Below, piece after piece: positions 20,411 through 33,993 of a stretch of DNA of 64,000 bases. How positions within the stretch are numbered: the stretch's first letter is position 1; each line of letters starts with the position of its first letter. The stretch covers positions 2,356,001 to 2,420,000 of the forward strand of contig OZ345363.1 of NCBI GenBank assembly GCA_977006965.1, written 5' to 3'. The position numbers and the translations under genes were made by a program. The notes under the pieces are model-generated. The model saw only the letters and a program-made list of their open reading frames with translations, was not told the origin of the DNA and made no database searches. The DNA is from Phymatolithon calcareum. Its lineage: Eukaryota > Rhodophyta > Florideophyceae > Hapalidiales.

Positions 20411-22880
20411 TTCATTCATTTTCATTCATTTTCATTCATTTTCATTCATTTTCATTCATTTTCATTCATTTTCATTCATTTTCATTCATTTTCATTCATT
20501 TTCATTCATTTTCATTCATTTTCATTCATTTTCATTCATTTTCATTCATTTTCATTCATTTTCATTCATTTTCATTCATTTTCATTCATTTTCATTCATT
20601 TTCATTCATTTTCATTCATTTTCATTCATTTTCATTCATTTTCATTCATTTTCATTCATTTTCATTCATTTTCATTCATTTTCATTCATTTTCATTCATT
20701 TTCATTCATTTTCATTCATTTTCATTCATTTTCATTCATTTTCATTCATTTTCATTCATTTTCATTCATTTTCATTCATTTTCATTCATTTTCATTCATT
20801 TTCATTCATTTTCATTCATTTTCATTCATTTTCATTCATTTTCATTCATTTTCATTCATTTTCATTCATTTTCATTCATTTTCATTCATTTTCATTCATT
20901 TTCATTCATTTTCATTCATTTTCATTCATTTTCATTCATTTTCATTCATTTTCATTCATTTTCATTCATTTTCATTCATTTTCATTCATTTTCATTCATT
21001 TTCATTCATTTTCATTCATTTTCATTCATTTTCATTCATTTTCATTCATTTTCATTCATTTTCATTCATTTTCATTCATTTTCATTCATTTTCATTCATT
21101 TTCATTCATTTTCATTCATTTTCATTCATTTTCATTCATTTTCATTCATTTTCATTCATTTTCATTCATTTTCATTCATTTTCATTCATTTTCATTCATT
21201 TTCATTCATTTTCATTCATTTTCATTCATTTTCATTCATTTTCATTCATTTTCATTCATTTTCATTCATTTTCATTCATTTTCATTCATTTTCATTCATT
21301 TTCATTCATTTTCATTCATTTTCATTCATTTTCATTCATTTTCATTCATTTTCATTCATTTTCATTCATTTTCATTCATTTTCATTCATTTTCATTCATT
21401 TTCATTCATTTTCATTCATTTTCATTCATTTTCATTCATTTTCATTCATTTTCATTCATTTTCATTCATTTTCATTCATTTTCATTCATTTTCATTCATT
21501 TTCATTCATTTTCATTCATTTTCATTCATTTTCATTCATTTTCATTCATTTTCATTCATTTTCATTCATTTTCATTCATTTTCATTCATTTTCATTCATT
21601 TTCATTCATTTTCATTCATTTTCATTCATTTTCATTCATTTTCATTCATTTTCATTCATTTTCATTCATTTTCATTCATTTTCATTCATTTTCATTCATT
21701 TTCATTCATTTTCATTCATTTTCATTCATTTTCATTCATTTTCATTCATTTTCATTCATTTTCATTCATTTTCATTCATTTTCATTCATTTTCATTCATT
21801 TTCATTCATTTTCATTCATTTTCATTCATTTTCATTCATTTTCATTCATTTTCATTCATTTTCATTCATTTTCATTCATTTTCATTCATTTTCATTCATT
21901 TTCATTCATTTTCATTCATTTTCATTCATTTTCATTCATTTTCATTCATTTTCATTCATTTTCATTCATTTTCATTCATTTTCATTCATTTTCATTCATT
22001 TTCATTCATTTTCATTCATTTTCATTCATTTTCATTCATTTTCATTCATTTTCATTCATTTTCATTCATTTTCATTCATTTTCATTCATTTTCATTCATT
22101 TTCATTCATTTTCATTCATTTTCATTCATTTTCATTCATTTTCATTCATTTTCATTCATTTTCATTCATTTTCATTCATTTTCATTCATTTTCATTCATT
22201 TTCATTCATTTTCATTCATTTTCATTCATTTTCATTCATTTTCATTCATTTTCATTCATTTTCATTCATTTTCATTCATTTTCATTCATTTTCATTCATT
22301 TTCATTCATTTTCATTCATTTTCATTCATTTTCATTCATTTTCATTCATTTTCATTCATTTTCATTCATTTTCATTCATTTTCATTCATTTTCATTCATT
22401 TTCATTCATTTTCATTCATTTTCATTCATTTTCATTCATTTTCATTCATTTTCATTCATTTTCATTCATTTTCATTCATTTTCATTCATTTTCATTCATT
22501 TTCATTCATTTTCATTCATTTTCATTCATTTTCATTCATTTTCATTCATTTTCATTCATTTTCATTCATTTTCATTCATTTTCATTCATTTTCATTCATT
22601 TTCATTCATTTTCATTCATTTTCATTCATTTTCATTCATTTTCATTCATTTTCATTCATTTTCATTCATTTTCATTCATTTTCATTCATTTTCATTCATT
22701 TTCATTCATTTTCATTCATTTTCATTCATTTTCATTCATTTTCATTCATTTTCATTCATTTTCATTCATTTTCATTCATTTTCATTCATTTTCATTCATT
22801 TTCATTCATTTTCATTCATTTTCATTCATTTTCATTCATTTTCATTCATTTTCATTCATTTTCATTCATTTTCATTCATT
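20411..22880 (+). repeat. Decamer tandem repeat, 247 perfect copies of TTCATTCATT
   Basis: 2,470 bp with no variant unit seen. It starts five bases after the left arm ends (20405) and lies wholly in the palindrome spacer. Because 10 is not a multiple of 3, all three forward frames encode the same decapeptide cycle (FIHFHSFSFI) and stay open, so the 870-880-codon frames across it are by-products of the repeat. It is single-copy in the window: no decamer array flanks the right arm's inner edge. Confidence 0.97.
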
Positions 22881-23003
22881 TTCGAGCTCTGTGCCTCCTC
22901 CTATTGTGCCGTGCACTTCTTACTTCGCTGACAGCAATACTCCGCGCGAGTATTCTTGTTTCCCTTTTCATAATGAGGCCTTGTGAACATTTCTAAACCC
23001 AAA

Positions 23004-23333
23004 ATGTGTGGAATCCCCGATATATTGGAGAGTTCACCAATTCTCATAGGTCATTTTCCACCTGCACAAAGTCCGAACCATGCCGTTCCGCTCTCAACCC
23101 CCCGGCGAGACCCGTCTGCTTGCCCCTTCTGCTCATTGGCCTGCAGTCCTGGGGACGTGGTCGCAATCCCATCGTGCGGCTTACTCATGCATTCCGAGTG
23201 CTTCGGATGGTTCCTGGGCAACGGTGACCGTGGTCAGTCGAATACTTGCGTCCCGTGTGGAGTGCGCATCACTAGACGCAACACCGCCATTGAGCTCGAT
23301 TATGATCCCGCCGATACCGCTGACGAATCATAG
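23004..23333 (+). CDS. Small RING-like/zinc-finger protein in palindrome spacer
   Basis: 109 aa from ATG 23004. After a Pro-rich N-terminus, residues 40-90 carry CPFC, then a lone Cys, HSEC and CVPC (C-x2-C...C-x4-H-x2-C...C-x2-C). This resembles a RING or related treble-clef finger lacking one canonical pair between HxxC and CxxC, so it may bind one or two zinc ions. The C-terminus is acidic (ELDYDPADTADES). RING domains commonly act in ubiquitin ligation, but the divergence makes that only a possibility. It is unique to the spacer, downstream of the decamer array, and could be the last exon of a gene starting in the left arm. Confidence 0.45.
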   Translation: MCGIPDILESSPILIGHFPPAQSPNHAVPLSTPRRDPSACPFCSLACSPGDVVAIPSCGLLMHSECFGWFLGNGDRGQSNTCVPCGVRITRRNTAIELDYDPADTADES

Positions 23334-23652
23334 TACGCTCCTGCTCCTGTCCGTACCCCGTGGAACAGCCACTGCATTCCACCCCTGCGCACACTCCACC
23401 GCTCATCATGTCTCAGCACGGCGCCCTCGCCGCCGCTTCTCAGTCCTCGCTATTCAGCCGGCTCCTGCTTCCGTGACCGCAATCGTACCGCCTGCTTCCG
23501 CTTCTTCCGCCGCTGAAGGGAAGGTGCCAACTATGCTCAAGTTCGAAAACACGTTTTTATGAATGGAGCTCTAGCCTCGACGTACTATATCACTAGAGTC
23601 AGATGTAGAAACGATAGCTAAATTACGCATTCGTCCACTCTCCAGGTCATTT
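23334..23652. other. Rest of the palindrome spacer, no gene seen
   Basis: C-rich sequence following the zinc-finger ORF, then a short AT-rich stretch before the right arm begins at 23653. Probably 3' UTR and flank. Confidence 0.4.
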
Positions 23653-26600
23653 GTAAGATAATCAGCTCGGACAAAAGCAATGCCCTCATTGCACTTAAAG
23701 CGCAGTATTCCTACTCGCATCTTTCTTTTGCCGCGGTAAGCTCCTCCGCCGAAACCATCTTCAAGTCTTGCTGTCCAATGAGGGGGGAGAGCATATGAAC
23801 CAAGTCGTATTCGGGGGCCGATTCGCGCGAAGCAGAGTCAAAAAAGGAATCCATATCAATGTTTTTAACAAAAAGAAGATCTGACAATTGCTTGGATATA
23901 GTCCGAAACAGTTAAAAAAATAAAAGAGAAAGATACTTACAAATGATTGTCCAAAACGCTGCATTTAAGAGCAATATTTCACGTGGAGGCTGAAGAGAGC
24001 AGATCAAGGCGTTTTTCAATAATTGTTTCCAGCTTGGTCGCTAGAGAAGCGATTGTGGCTTTATCTTTTGCCAAGGAAATTTTTAGCCGTTCAGACTCAG
24101 ACTCAATGATTTTCCAGTCATCATGCTCAGACACCATTTCGTCGCTTGGCGGAAATAACTAGACACGAAATAGAGGAGGGTTAAATTTTACAGTGAATGG
24201 ATGTGCTGAGGGATACATGTCACCATGATGGTGATGGTGGCATTTATCTCTCAGCACATCCTTACAATTTGTATTTAAAATTAAACTTATTAAATGAGTC
24301 GGCGCAGAAGTAAAAGTGAAATTTGGCTATTTCTGGAAGTCGGAGAAAATACAGGTTGAAGATTTGAGCGCCTGATTACTTGTAGCCAGGTTTGTTGTAC
24401 CAGTATGAGAATATAGTAGTGGGATGTTAATAGTGCTACATGTACAAATCAACAGTTTTTCGAACTGTCGCTTACGTGAAAAGGGCTTTCATTAAACGTT
24501 TCTGCAACGTTCTGCACAAGAAAAATACGTATACTTAAGATGAAAGGGGTTCGAAAGAAAACGACTTCTCTCTTAACAAGGAGAGAACAGCTCGTATTTC
24601 AGCTCCTGGTTCCTTCATGAAGTATTACTGTACCTGAAAATAAAGCCTGAGAGCCGTTATGTTTTATGCCCAAATAAAAAGATATTCAAAAAATATAAAA
24701 GCACCATGGTTTTACTTCTGCGCCGACTCAAATAGTCTCACTAAGATTCTTGAGAATGTAAGGGTAAAACGTTTCAGCTAAAAATTTGATTAGGTGATTT
24801 TGTGGTTGTACGTGTTATGGACGGTAAGAAAAAGAAGCGCAAACTTTAGTTCAAACAAGTGGCTCCGTGGCGACGCTTTCTACCTATGCAAAAGATAGAA
24901 AATGAAGAGTGTAAAGTATGGAGAACTTAAACAAAAGATCTATTCCTCCAATTTAGTCTAATCCTCCTCCCGTCTCCGTGCTTTGGATATTTACCCTCCG
25001 TTAACACTTTTCCGCTCCTCGTGTGAATCCCATGTCCTGAACTGCCAACCTTCCAGCTCATGTACTTGCTCCGCTCCATGCGTCAATGGTCTGCACTCCG
25101 TCAGCCCGAAATTTCCCTCTTCGCCTACTGATAATTACTCTCGTGCTGTGTATCGGCTCTCTCGTTCCTCCTCCATCCGCCCTGTTTCACTCTGCATTTC
25201 TCCTATTCACCCTTTGTGCCACTCTCCGCTTACTACTTCCGACAATTTCATCACTCCGCTGCCCTCGTTACGCCCCTCGTTTCCCACTCGCTTTACCCTT
25301 CCGCGTTTTGCATCACTTTCATCTCATCACTTGTGCTCGTCCCTTTTTCCCTCTTTGCCATTGTCTATCTCCATTTTCCAATTGTACGCTTCTTGAACCA
25401 CCCCTACATCCATCGAGCTCACTCCTTACATCCCCTGTGTCACTCTCTTTCGACTGGTGCCTCTTTTGTGTCACTCCAATTTTACGACTCCCTCTCCCTT
25501 GTGTCGTTCTCGTCCCTTGCTTCAGTTGACGCTCTTTGTTTCATTCAGCTTTTTTCTTTTGAGTAACGCCGTGACCACTGGTACGCCTCTCGTGACACTC
25601 CCTTTTCCATCCTTCCTTCCCATTTGTCACTTCGCTCTACCCTTCACCTCTCCATACCACTCGCTCTTTGACCTCTTGTGCCCTTCTTGTCCCTCCTTAT
25701 CCCTTGAGCCAAAAACGAAGCATGCTCCTATATTTTATCCGAAAAATCCAGTCCTCTCATTTGGCGTCCTTCTCCGTCGCCCCTCTATCCCCGTGTTCTG
25801 TATTCTTAACTTCCGCTAACACTTGTTCGACAATCTTGTGAGTCTTGTGTCCTGCCCTACGCAGCGTTCCACTCTCATGTTCTTTCTCGGCTTCATGTTT
25901 CATTGTGCTGCGCTCGATTATCCCCACATTTCGCTCCTTGGCCTGTTCATCCACCACACTTCTCATTTACTACTTGCGCAGCCTTCTGTCGCTCCTTTTT
26001 CCCTTGGTACGCCCGTTTTTTCACTCTCTCTCAACTCCTTGCGCCCTTGTGTCGCAATCCATTATCCCCTTGTGCCCTTCTTGGAACTTCTCTCACAAAC
26101 GTTAAGCTCACTCATTTCATCTTTATGTCACTCCCCTTTTACGTCTTTCTCCACCTTGTGCCGTTCCCCTCCCTTTCGAATTCATTCTCAGCCTGTTTTA
26201 CCCATTTTTCCCTTACTGCTCTCCTTGTCACGCCCCATTTTATCTTTGTACCCTTCTTATCACTCCATTTTTAGCCCTTGTACCACACCGCATTTTCCCC
26301 TTGCGCCCATTGTGTTTTTCCCTTTCCTCTGATACGGCCCTTATGGAAGTCCCCATTTACTCCTTCCGCCTCTAGTACTCCTCTTGTTCCACCCACCTCT
26401 TACCCTTTGCGACCCATGCCTCAGGTACGCCCGCCCCTTCTCTCACTCCCCATCTACACATGTTTACGGGTGTAATTTCCGACCTAATGTCGCATCAAAA
26501 AATGTATTTTCGAGTGATCCCTCACCTTAGTGCAAATCCACCCTGTTGGACCTTATATTGTAACTGCATACAGCCAATAGATTTCCCAGAAAAAGAAAAA

Positions 26601-29600
26601 CACCGGGGATTCTGAGTGATCCCTCTCCCCAGTGCAATTCCACTCTGTTGAACATTATCTTATTACTGCAAATAGCCAATAAATTTCCGCACAAAACGTA
26701 GATGTAAAAATGTAACCACTGAGAATTAAAAGAGACACGGACAGACACACACACAGAGACAGCGATTTTAGTAGTAGTGGATAGATTGGTCATAAGAGAA
26801 TGAATACTACTGCCAGTGATTTAGGAGCCATTGCCAATGATTACCTTTCCCTCAGCCCACCTCAGTTTCTAGCTCTGCACCGACACCGACAATAGCATTT
26901 GTTCAAGCGACCAATGCAATGGTGCAGGCCATGGAACAAACCGTCAATTACGTCGCCAACTCGCGCATTGGGCACCGGCCACACTTCTGGACCATACTTC
27001 CTTCACGGAACTGGCTTCAAAGAATGGGAGTGCAGTGTACACAGCAATGATGAAGAAAACTTCGCTCATAGCCCCGGCTTGTGACATTCTCGATTAGGAG
27101 CTAGACTTGCTGTGAGGGCACTAGAAGTATTACATGTATTTAAAGAGGAAATAACTGGGCGGGCAAGCCATCAGCGAGCTGGAAAACGTCGAGCAGGTGG
27201 GAATATGCAATGATTTATTCAAGAGCTCCTAGCCCCTATACTTCTTCCTAATGGATTAGCTGGCCGTACCGGAAATTTTAATTGCCATTCTACACCCAGT
27301 GGATTAACAGGACGTAAACATTTGACCAGTCTGGAAGAATTAATTACGCTAGGCTCCTCCTCCCAGAGTCCCTAATTCTATTTTTTCTAATTTTTGCACT
27401 GGCGCGCGAATTGTGGTGCATCTGTTGCTGGTTACCCAGTGCAATGAAATAAGTATCGCTGAGCTCGCAAGGACGAGCTGATTCTAGAAATATAAGGCGC
27501 GCATAGGCTTTCGTGTCAGAAGTAGATGCGCTAGCATGCGCCAGCATTAGCGTATTCGTGGAACTTTTTTTTTAAAATTTAGGATTTTTTAGAGCTACGT
27601 GAGGTCAAGTCTTGAAGTCTCGCAGCAGTAATTTAAGGCGCGCATAGGCTTTCGTGTCGGAAGTAGATGCGCCAGCATGCGCCAGAATTAGCGTATTCGT
27701 GGAAATTAGTTCTTCGATATTTGAAGTTGTGTCGCTTGAAAGCGATGCGCTCTGAGAAGACTCTAGACAAAGATCAGCATCAAGAGCTGCGTCATTTCAT
27801 GGACGTGATATTTCAAATTAGAAAATGAAACTGTCGATTAGGTATTAGAGCGGGTCTTGTTCAATAATAGTTTTTCGGAAAAGTCCATAGGCATGTTGTA
27901 GCAGCAGTTCTTTCATCTCCTCTCAAAATGATGTTTTTTGTGCCGCTAATGCAAGTAGGGCAGTAGTCTGTTATACCATAAGCGATTTCCAGACAGGTAA
28001 GGGCAGAAACTCCTTTTTTCAATCTAAACTAAACAGCTTACACACTCAGCAACTCGCATGACGGCGTAAGCTGTAAATAACCCTCGGCGATTTTTCACTT
28101 GTCAAAGCGAAGGCATACGCGTTTTTACTGGCTCAGCCACGGTGAATCGGCTCCACCAACATTTAATTCTGGTGAGTGGTGCAACGGAACAGGGTGACAT
28201 CGTTGCTGGTGGCGGAGAGGTGCGACTGTACTGACTGTAGCGGGGGAAGCAGGGATGTCCCCTGCCGCTGTTGTGGTTGAGCCAGGTGCCGGTTGGAATG
28301 ACGTTAGAAGGTAATGTCGGTTGGTCGTGTTAAAGGCTGCTGATAGGTGGAATGCGTTGATTGGTTGGAGGTCTGTGTGTGTAGTTGGTAGGCTAGGAAT
28401 GTTGAGGCTGGGAGTGTTGACGAGATTGGCGTGATTGGTGGGGGATGTGTAGTGATGGCTGGGATCGCGGCTCGACGTTGAGCAGCCAATATCCTTGGTT
28501 GAGTATACGCTGGAAACGCGTATGGAGGTTGGGTTGAAGGTTAGCGAGCTGGTGGTGTACGTGGTCTGGCTGGAAATCTTACGCTCTCGGATTTCCTGAC
28601 GGCTGAGACGGCGGTGCATGTGACCGGTCGTGGCCCGACCGTAGTGGAGCTCATGGGGTTTTGTGCAGCCGATATCGATAGAGAAGGATGATAGGATAGG
28701 TTTCATTCGTTTCCGAAGGGTGGCTATCGAAAATTTAAAGAATTGTCGTTGGGAGTCTCCGTTGGCGGATTGGATGCTCTGCTGTCGGCGAATGAGAACA
28801 GCAATCAGTTTTACTCGAATGAAAACTGACTCATTACGGCACCTTTTCATTCAGGGTAGGGTGAGACTGCCGTTAAAATCTCGGTCGAGTCCCTGGAGCT
28901 TGTCTAGGAAGAGGTATTCTTTGCACGGCGAACTCGCAGCGCCTGTGGAACAGAGAGAGCAGGTAGGGGGAACTGGCGCCATTCAGAAAATTAATCCAAA
29001 ATAAAGATGAGTGGGGGGACTGGTGCCACGATTAGGGGCTCTGTGGAGGACCTTTCCGAATTTTAACGGTTTTGATCATGGCGCCAGTCTGCCCGAAGTT
29101 GTTTTTCACTTAAAATATGTCGAACCAGTCCCCCCACTCGGCATCGATCCTCCCGCTGAGGGACATGAATACTATTTAACCGGCTTCCTCTTTCGCAGGA
29201 TAGCAATCTTATTTATTCTAGTTTTTGGGCAGGCCGCGCGCGCTTGGTACTCTTGTGTCTGTCTTCATGAGCGCCTTCCAACGGTATCTAAGTCGCAAGT
29301 CAGCACGAAGGGGAAGTTGGTGCGCAAAGCTCGCCCGCTCATCAAAAAGTAACTAAAAATAGGATTCTAAATTTATCATATCGTAATGGAACTCCAATTT
29401 TGCCCTCCTAATTTTCTAATCTTAGTTCGCAAATATTTCCAGAAGAATTGCCTGCGTTCTGGCACACGAAGTTCCTGTTGACGCACATTTTCGCACTTGG
29501 CACCAATCTTCTCGCCACAATAAGACCTTTCTAGCGGTACCAAGTGCGTAAGTCTGCGTTAACGGTAACTTGATGCACCGATATCCGCGCGCTCCTTGGA

Positions 29601-32317
29601 AAAAATTAGAAACATTGTAACCTCTTCTATCCGCTTTAGAATTGATAGTAGTCTCAAAGTAAATTTTTAATACCGTTTGATTAGCTCTAAGCAGTCTTGG
29701 AGAGCAAATAATATGTTGCCGTAGAGATTCGGGGGCGAAATGTAATTGGTGCGGATTTGTCAGTAACTCTTGTCATGATTTGGCGATGTGACAAGTGGAA
29801 TCTTGACGTTTTTCATTCGCACTCGAAACACAGGCCAGGGTACGTGACAGTTGTCGCAAGAGGATGGTCTATCCAATGAATCTTCGCCATTAATCTGTCA
29901 TTGGTAGCGGATCTGTAATTATCAAATCAAAATTGAACATCAGAGGTGGAAGTTTCGGGGGACTGTAAACGTGCGAAATCGTAAGAAATCCCCGTCATGA
30001 CTGATCAAATTTGCACTGACCAATGGAATTCGTGTAAAGTTACTCTGGAGGTGGAGCTTTGAGCCAGTGCTGTTACACCTCAACATGCACAGTTACACAC
30101 TGTTCCCATCACGAATACTCGCTCTTATAACTCGGATTTTTAGCGTGTTGGAGATGGAGGGGAGTACATAAATAGGGTCCTGCGGAAGGTATATTGTTCC
30201 AGGGCATGTGGAAGGTGTTTAATCCACTAGCGGCTAAGGAGAAAGTATTGAGGCGAACCATGTCTGGGCCCTCGTGCACTTCGCGGAAGTCATAAGATCC
30301 ATCCTGTCTAGCTATAACACCGACGCAAGCTTCGCACTACATATAGATTGCAGATATTTCACCTGAGATGCTTTCCGCGACAATTCTCCGATGTGCCTAT
30401 ATTACGTATCATTTCGTATCTTGACCTGGATGCTCCTGACCGACTTCACTTCCCTAAATACAGACCCAGGCTTCGGACTCAAGTTCTCAGTCCCCATGTT
30501 TCAGAGAGATTCTCACATCAGAACTCCATCGTGGTCCGGATTTCCTCAAACCTACAGGTCCCGTAATCCAAGTTGAACAACAGTGATCATCAACTTGTCC
30601 GGACGAGAACTCTCTGTGTGCGTGATTTTCGAACACCCAACCTCCTATCCATTTTTTGTGATAGGTCTCTGTTTTCAGTATGCTACAGCACAGCAAGGAC
30701 TGCCTACGTAAGGACAGGGGCGCTTCTATGACAGCAAGCTTGAGATGCTGTCTGCTAATCGTACGTTCACTGGGGAAGCACCCATCTTCAACCGAGAAAG
30801 CATTTCGCATCAATCTGATAAACTCAAGATCATACTTCTACTTAAAATCTCCTGAGTTTCCTGGACGACTGACAAACGGAAAGAAATAAAATGTTTTAGA
30901 GTATAGGGAATGGGTAAGTCTAGAGTTGCGGTTATAGGGAATAGGACAGGGTAGAGCTGAGATCAATGAAATAGAGAGTAGAGAATGAGATAGAAGGAGA
31001 GATTTTTGTTTTAGTCGAAGGGGACGCGTACGCTTCTATGCATTATTATTGGATGAAAAAATTGTTTAGGATGGTAAAAACAAGGATTAACTCATGTTTT
31101 GAGTGAAGAGTATTGTAGATATTATAAATCATGTTGTTTGGAGTATAGATTTTTGTGCTTTTCTATCTCTAATCTCATTGACGGTGGATAATCTCTTGTA
31201 AACTGCTCTCAATTCCGATTTTTGTCTTGCATCGACATGCGTTACTCTCTTTCGCAGAGTCTTGTTGCATAGTCGGCGCCATGGAAGAAAGCGACATAGC
31301 GGAACTCGCTTTGCATCACATTATATCGTGCACGTCTACAGCATCATTTATTCGCTTGCAACCAAAAAGTTGCGGTGTTGAGATCGCGAAAAATCGGAAG
31401 CAGTTCTTCCAGCATCTACGACGGGAAATGCAATGCAATGCACTTGTCTCAACTCATCCTAGACCTTTTCAAAAGTGCTTTGCATTCGCCCGGGACTTAT
31501 CGGGTTCCCGGCGGTAGCCGTTTTGCGAACTGTATGGCAGAGCAACGCGGATCGTGCCTTGAAGCGAGTCGTAAATCTGAACTCGACTGGCGTAGAGTGA
31601 ATCAAATATCCAACGAGAATCAGGCCTAAGCCCGAATGGATTAAAATGCCCCAGTGGGGAATGACGGCGCTATATCCATAGGCTCTGCGCACGATGTGGG
31701 GCAAGAAGAACGTGTGAAAGCGACATGTTAAGAGCCAACTCGGTGTCCGTGCGAAGAGAGTCAAAATCTTGCCACTGGTTGCCCCTTTAGTGAAAGGTCG
31801 TGCCGTCCGAGTGGCTAAGTACAAGTTCTAACTTCTATCATAAACTATCATTAATTACAGAGCCACGAAAATAGCTCTGAGCTTACAGAGTGCAATTATC
31901 AACAGACACACGTAGCATATGCCGAGCATGGTTAGATTTGGTACTTGTCCTCGGGGCCGAAAGTGCCCCGTGGACCACTACAGTGGCCCGCGCAGTGGGA
32001 CACCGAAAATAGTTTGAACCACACGGCTTCCCCTCCAGAGGCGGGAACTCAGCCGACGGTCGAAGCCCGCCCACGCCTGCAGCACACCATTACATGTGCA
32101 ACCCATTCGCGCGTGTTTTTCTCTCGGAGCTTTGGGAATTTTTCCCTTTCCCTACCAACCTGATGAGTCTGGCCGAGAGCGCGATGGAGGACGCCGCCAA
32201 ATCCCACTGCGCAGCACGTGCCGTGGTTGATAAGCCTGACTATGGCGGCGTCGTGCATGACGAGGGGTATCCCTTCGGCCTCCACCGAGTGTTCGGGATT
32301 ATGCGCGAAGAGATGAG

Positions 32318-32851
32318 TTGTGGACTAAGAGCCGAGATGTGAGGGGCCAGGCCGGCCTCTTTGCGTTCGCACTGTGGATGTGTGTGCATGCTGTGCGGAA
32401 TGAGCGATTCCTGGTCTATTATGACGATTCGGTGTATGTTTTGCCCGGGGCGTTACCGATATCCACGGTCATGACGCCAGATTGGCAGGCACATGCTGCA
32501 ATTGACCCGGAAAAACTGCACTGTCGTCCTGAAGAACACATTCGTGAAGCCCGTGTTCATCACTTTCGATTCATATGGGGTCGTTACGAGCGGTATTGCG
32601 CGAAGGTTCCTGTGCCACTCACATACAGATTCTACACCTGGGCCTATCGCACCTACAACGAAGAGGTTGTGGGCGACCGACTGTCCGCGATGAAGGAGAT
32701 CGTATGTACTGTCAATGTGCTGACCCCAATATTGGCAGTGTTGCTGATTGACTACGCTGGAACGTACCTAAGAAATCAGTGCTCTTACTATCATACCCGG
32801 CGCATCCGGTTGCTTGCCGATGTCGGCAGGGTGGCGATGTACCGTTTATAA
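32318..32851 (+). CDS. Hypothetical 177-aa protein (right-arm copy)
   Basis: Same length and frame as 11221-11754, with four replacements and no length change. Not recognised. The intact frame in both copies is the only argument for coding. Confidence 0.3.
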   Translation: MWTKSRDVRGQAGLFAFALWMCVHAVRNERFLVYYDDSVYVLPGALPISTVMTPDWQAHAAIDPEKLHCRPEEHIREARVHHFRFIWGRYERYCAKVPVPLTYRFYTWAYRTYNEEVVGDRLSAMKEIVCTVNVLTPILAVLLIDYAGTYLRNQCSYYHTRRIRLLADVGRVAMYRL

Positions 32852-33993
32852 ATTTGCCGACGAAGGCAGATCTCCGATAGAGTTGTACTTTTTAATTTTC
32901 CCCTCGTTTAGTTAGTCTTACAGTGAGCTGGGTGCTGCTCGCAAGAGCTCCGGCAAAACCTAGCACTACTTTATATAGTATCCTACTTCGCCCTTCGGGG
33001 AGAAAGAGGGGAGCTCACGGTCCACACTAAAGAGCGCCACCGAAAAAAAATTCTCTCTCTCTCTTTCTCCCCCACACAGTGTCTTTCTTAGCCTTCTTGT
33101 TCCGCCATTGACCGAGCTCGCATTGCAAGCCACTGTCTTGTTCGACAACAAGAGACATACACTGCAGTTTCAGATTGCCAAAGAGGTGGCACAAGTTCCG
33201 AGCCGGACAGTTCTCATGAGCCTAACGACGGCAACAATTGCAATTATTTGAATTTATACAATCGTATCACTATCCGCTTCTCTGTCACCTGGATTCTCAG
33301 ATTCGCCGAGTGTGTCGGCATCGATTGCCGCAATTAACACGTCGACAACGGCTGCCTCTGCCTCTGCCACATGGCCCTGTCTCCCCGCGAAAACTCCGCA
33401 GTATCACTGATCGCTCGGCCATGAGTGCTGTGGTGCACGCTCAGATGAGGCTGCGAAAGCAGACGTGCTTGGCGATGCAACAGCGTCGGATTACTGATTT
33501 CTTTCATAGAATCTGACAGTCTGTAGAAACTGAGGTACATGTGGAGTTTCTGCGATATGATATAAATTCACTCCTGGAATATTATCGATATCTGGATTTC
33601 TGGCCCTCCGATAGACGCCATCCGTTTATCGACGATTGACTGTATATCGCTTTTTACCCCTGCACATCGTTCGCGGATTGTTATGATACATGCGGACATT
33701 CGTTTCAAAAATACGTTGTGCCAGGCCGCACAACGTATTCGCGTTCATGGCCGTTATATAGAAATTGTATCAGAATCATGACTTCTTTTCCACTAGTAGC
33801 ATCGCGACAATACTGACTATCATTGTTTCAAAACAATTTCACCAATTTTTATCATCGCCCCACGAAATACAAAGAGAGAAGCATCAACAAGCAATGTTGA
33901 AAAGCAACACTCGTCACTACACTACATGCAAGCCTCTGCTTTGCTGTGTTCAATACCGAGGCATAGTCTTGGCACAGCCACAATGAGTCCGAC

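Noticed and set aside
20338-22996. Frames of about 880 codons across the decamer array, suggesting a giant FIHFHSFSFI-repeat protein
   Set aside because: A 10-bp unit without stop codons keeps all three forward frames open automatically and yields the same decapeptide in each; there is no independent coding signal.
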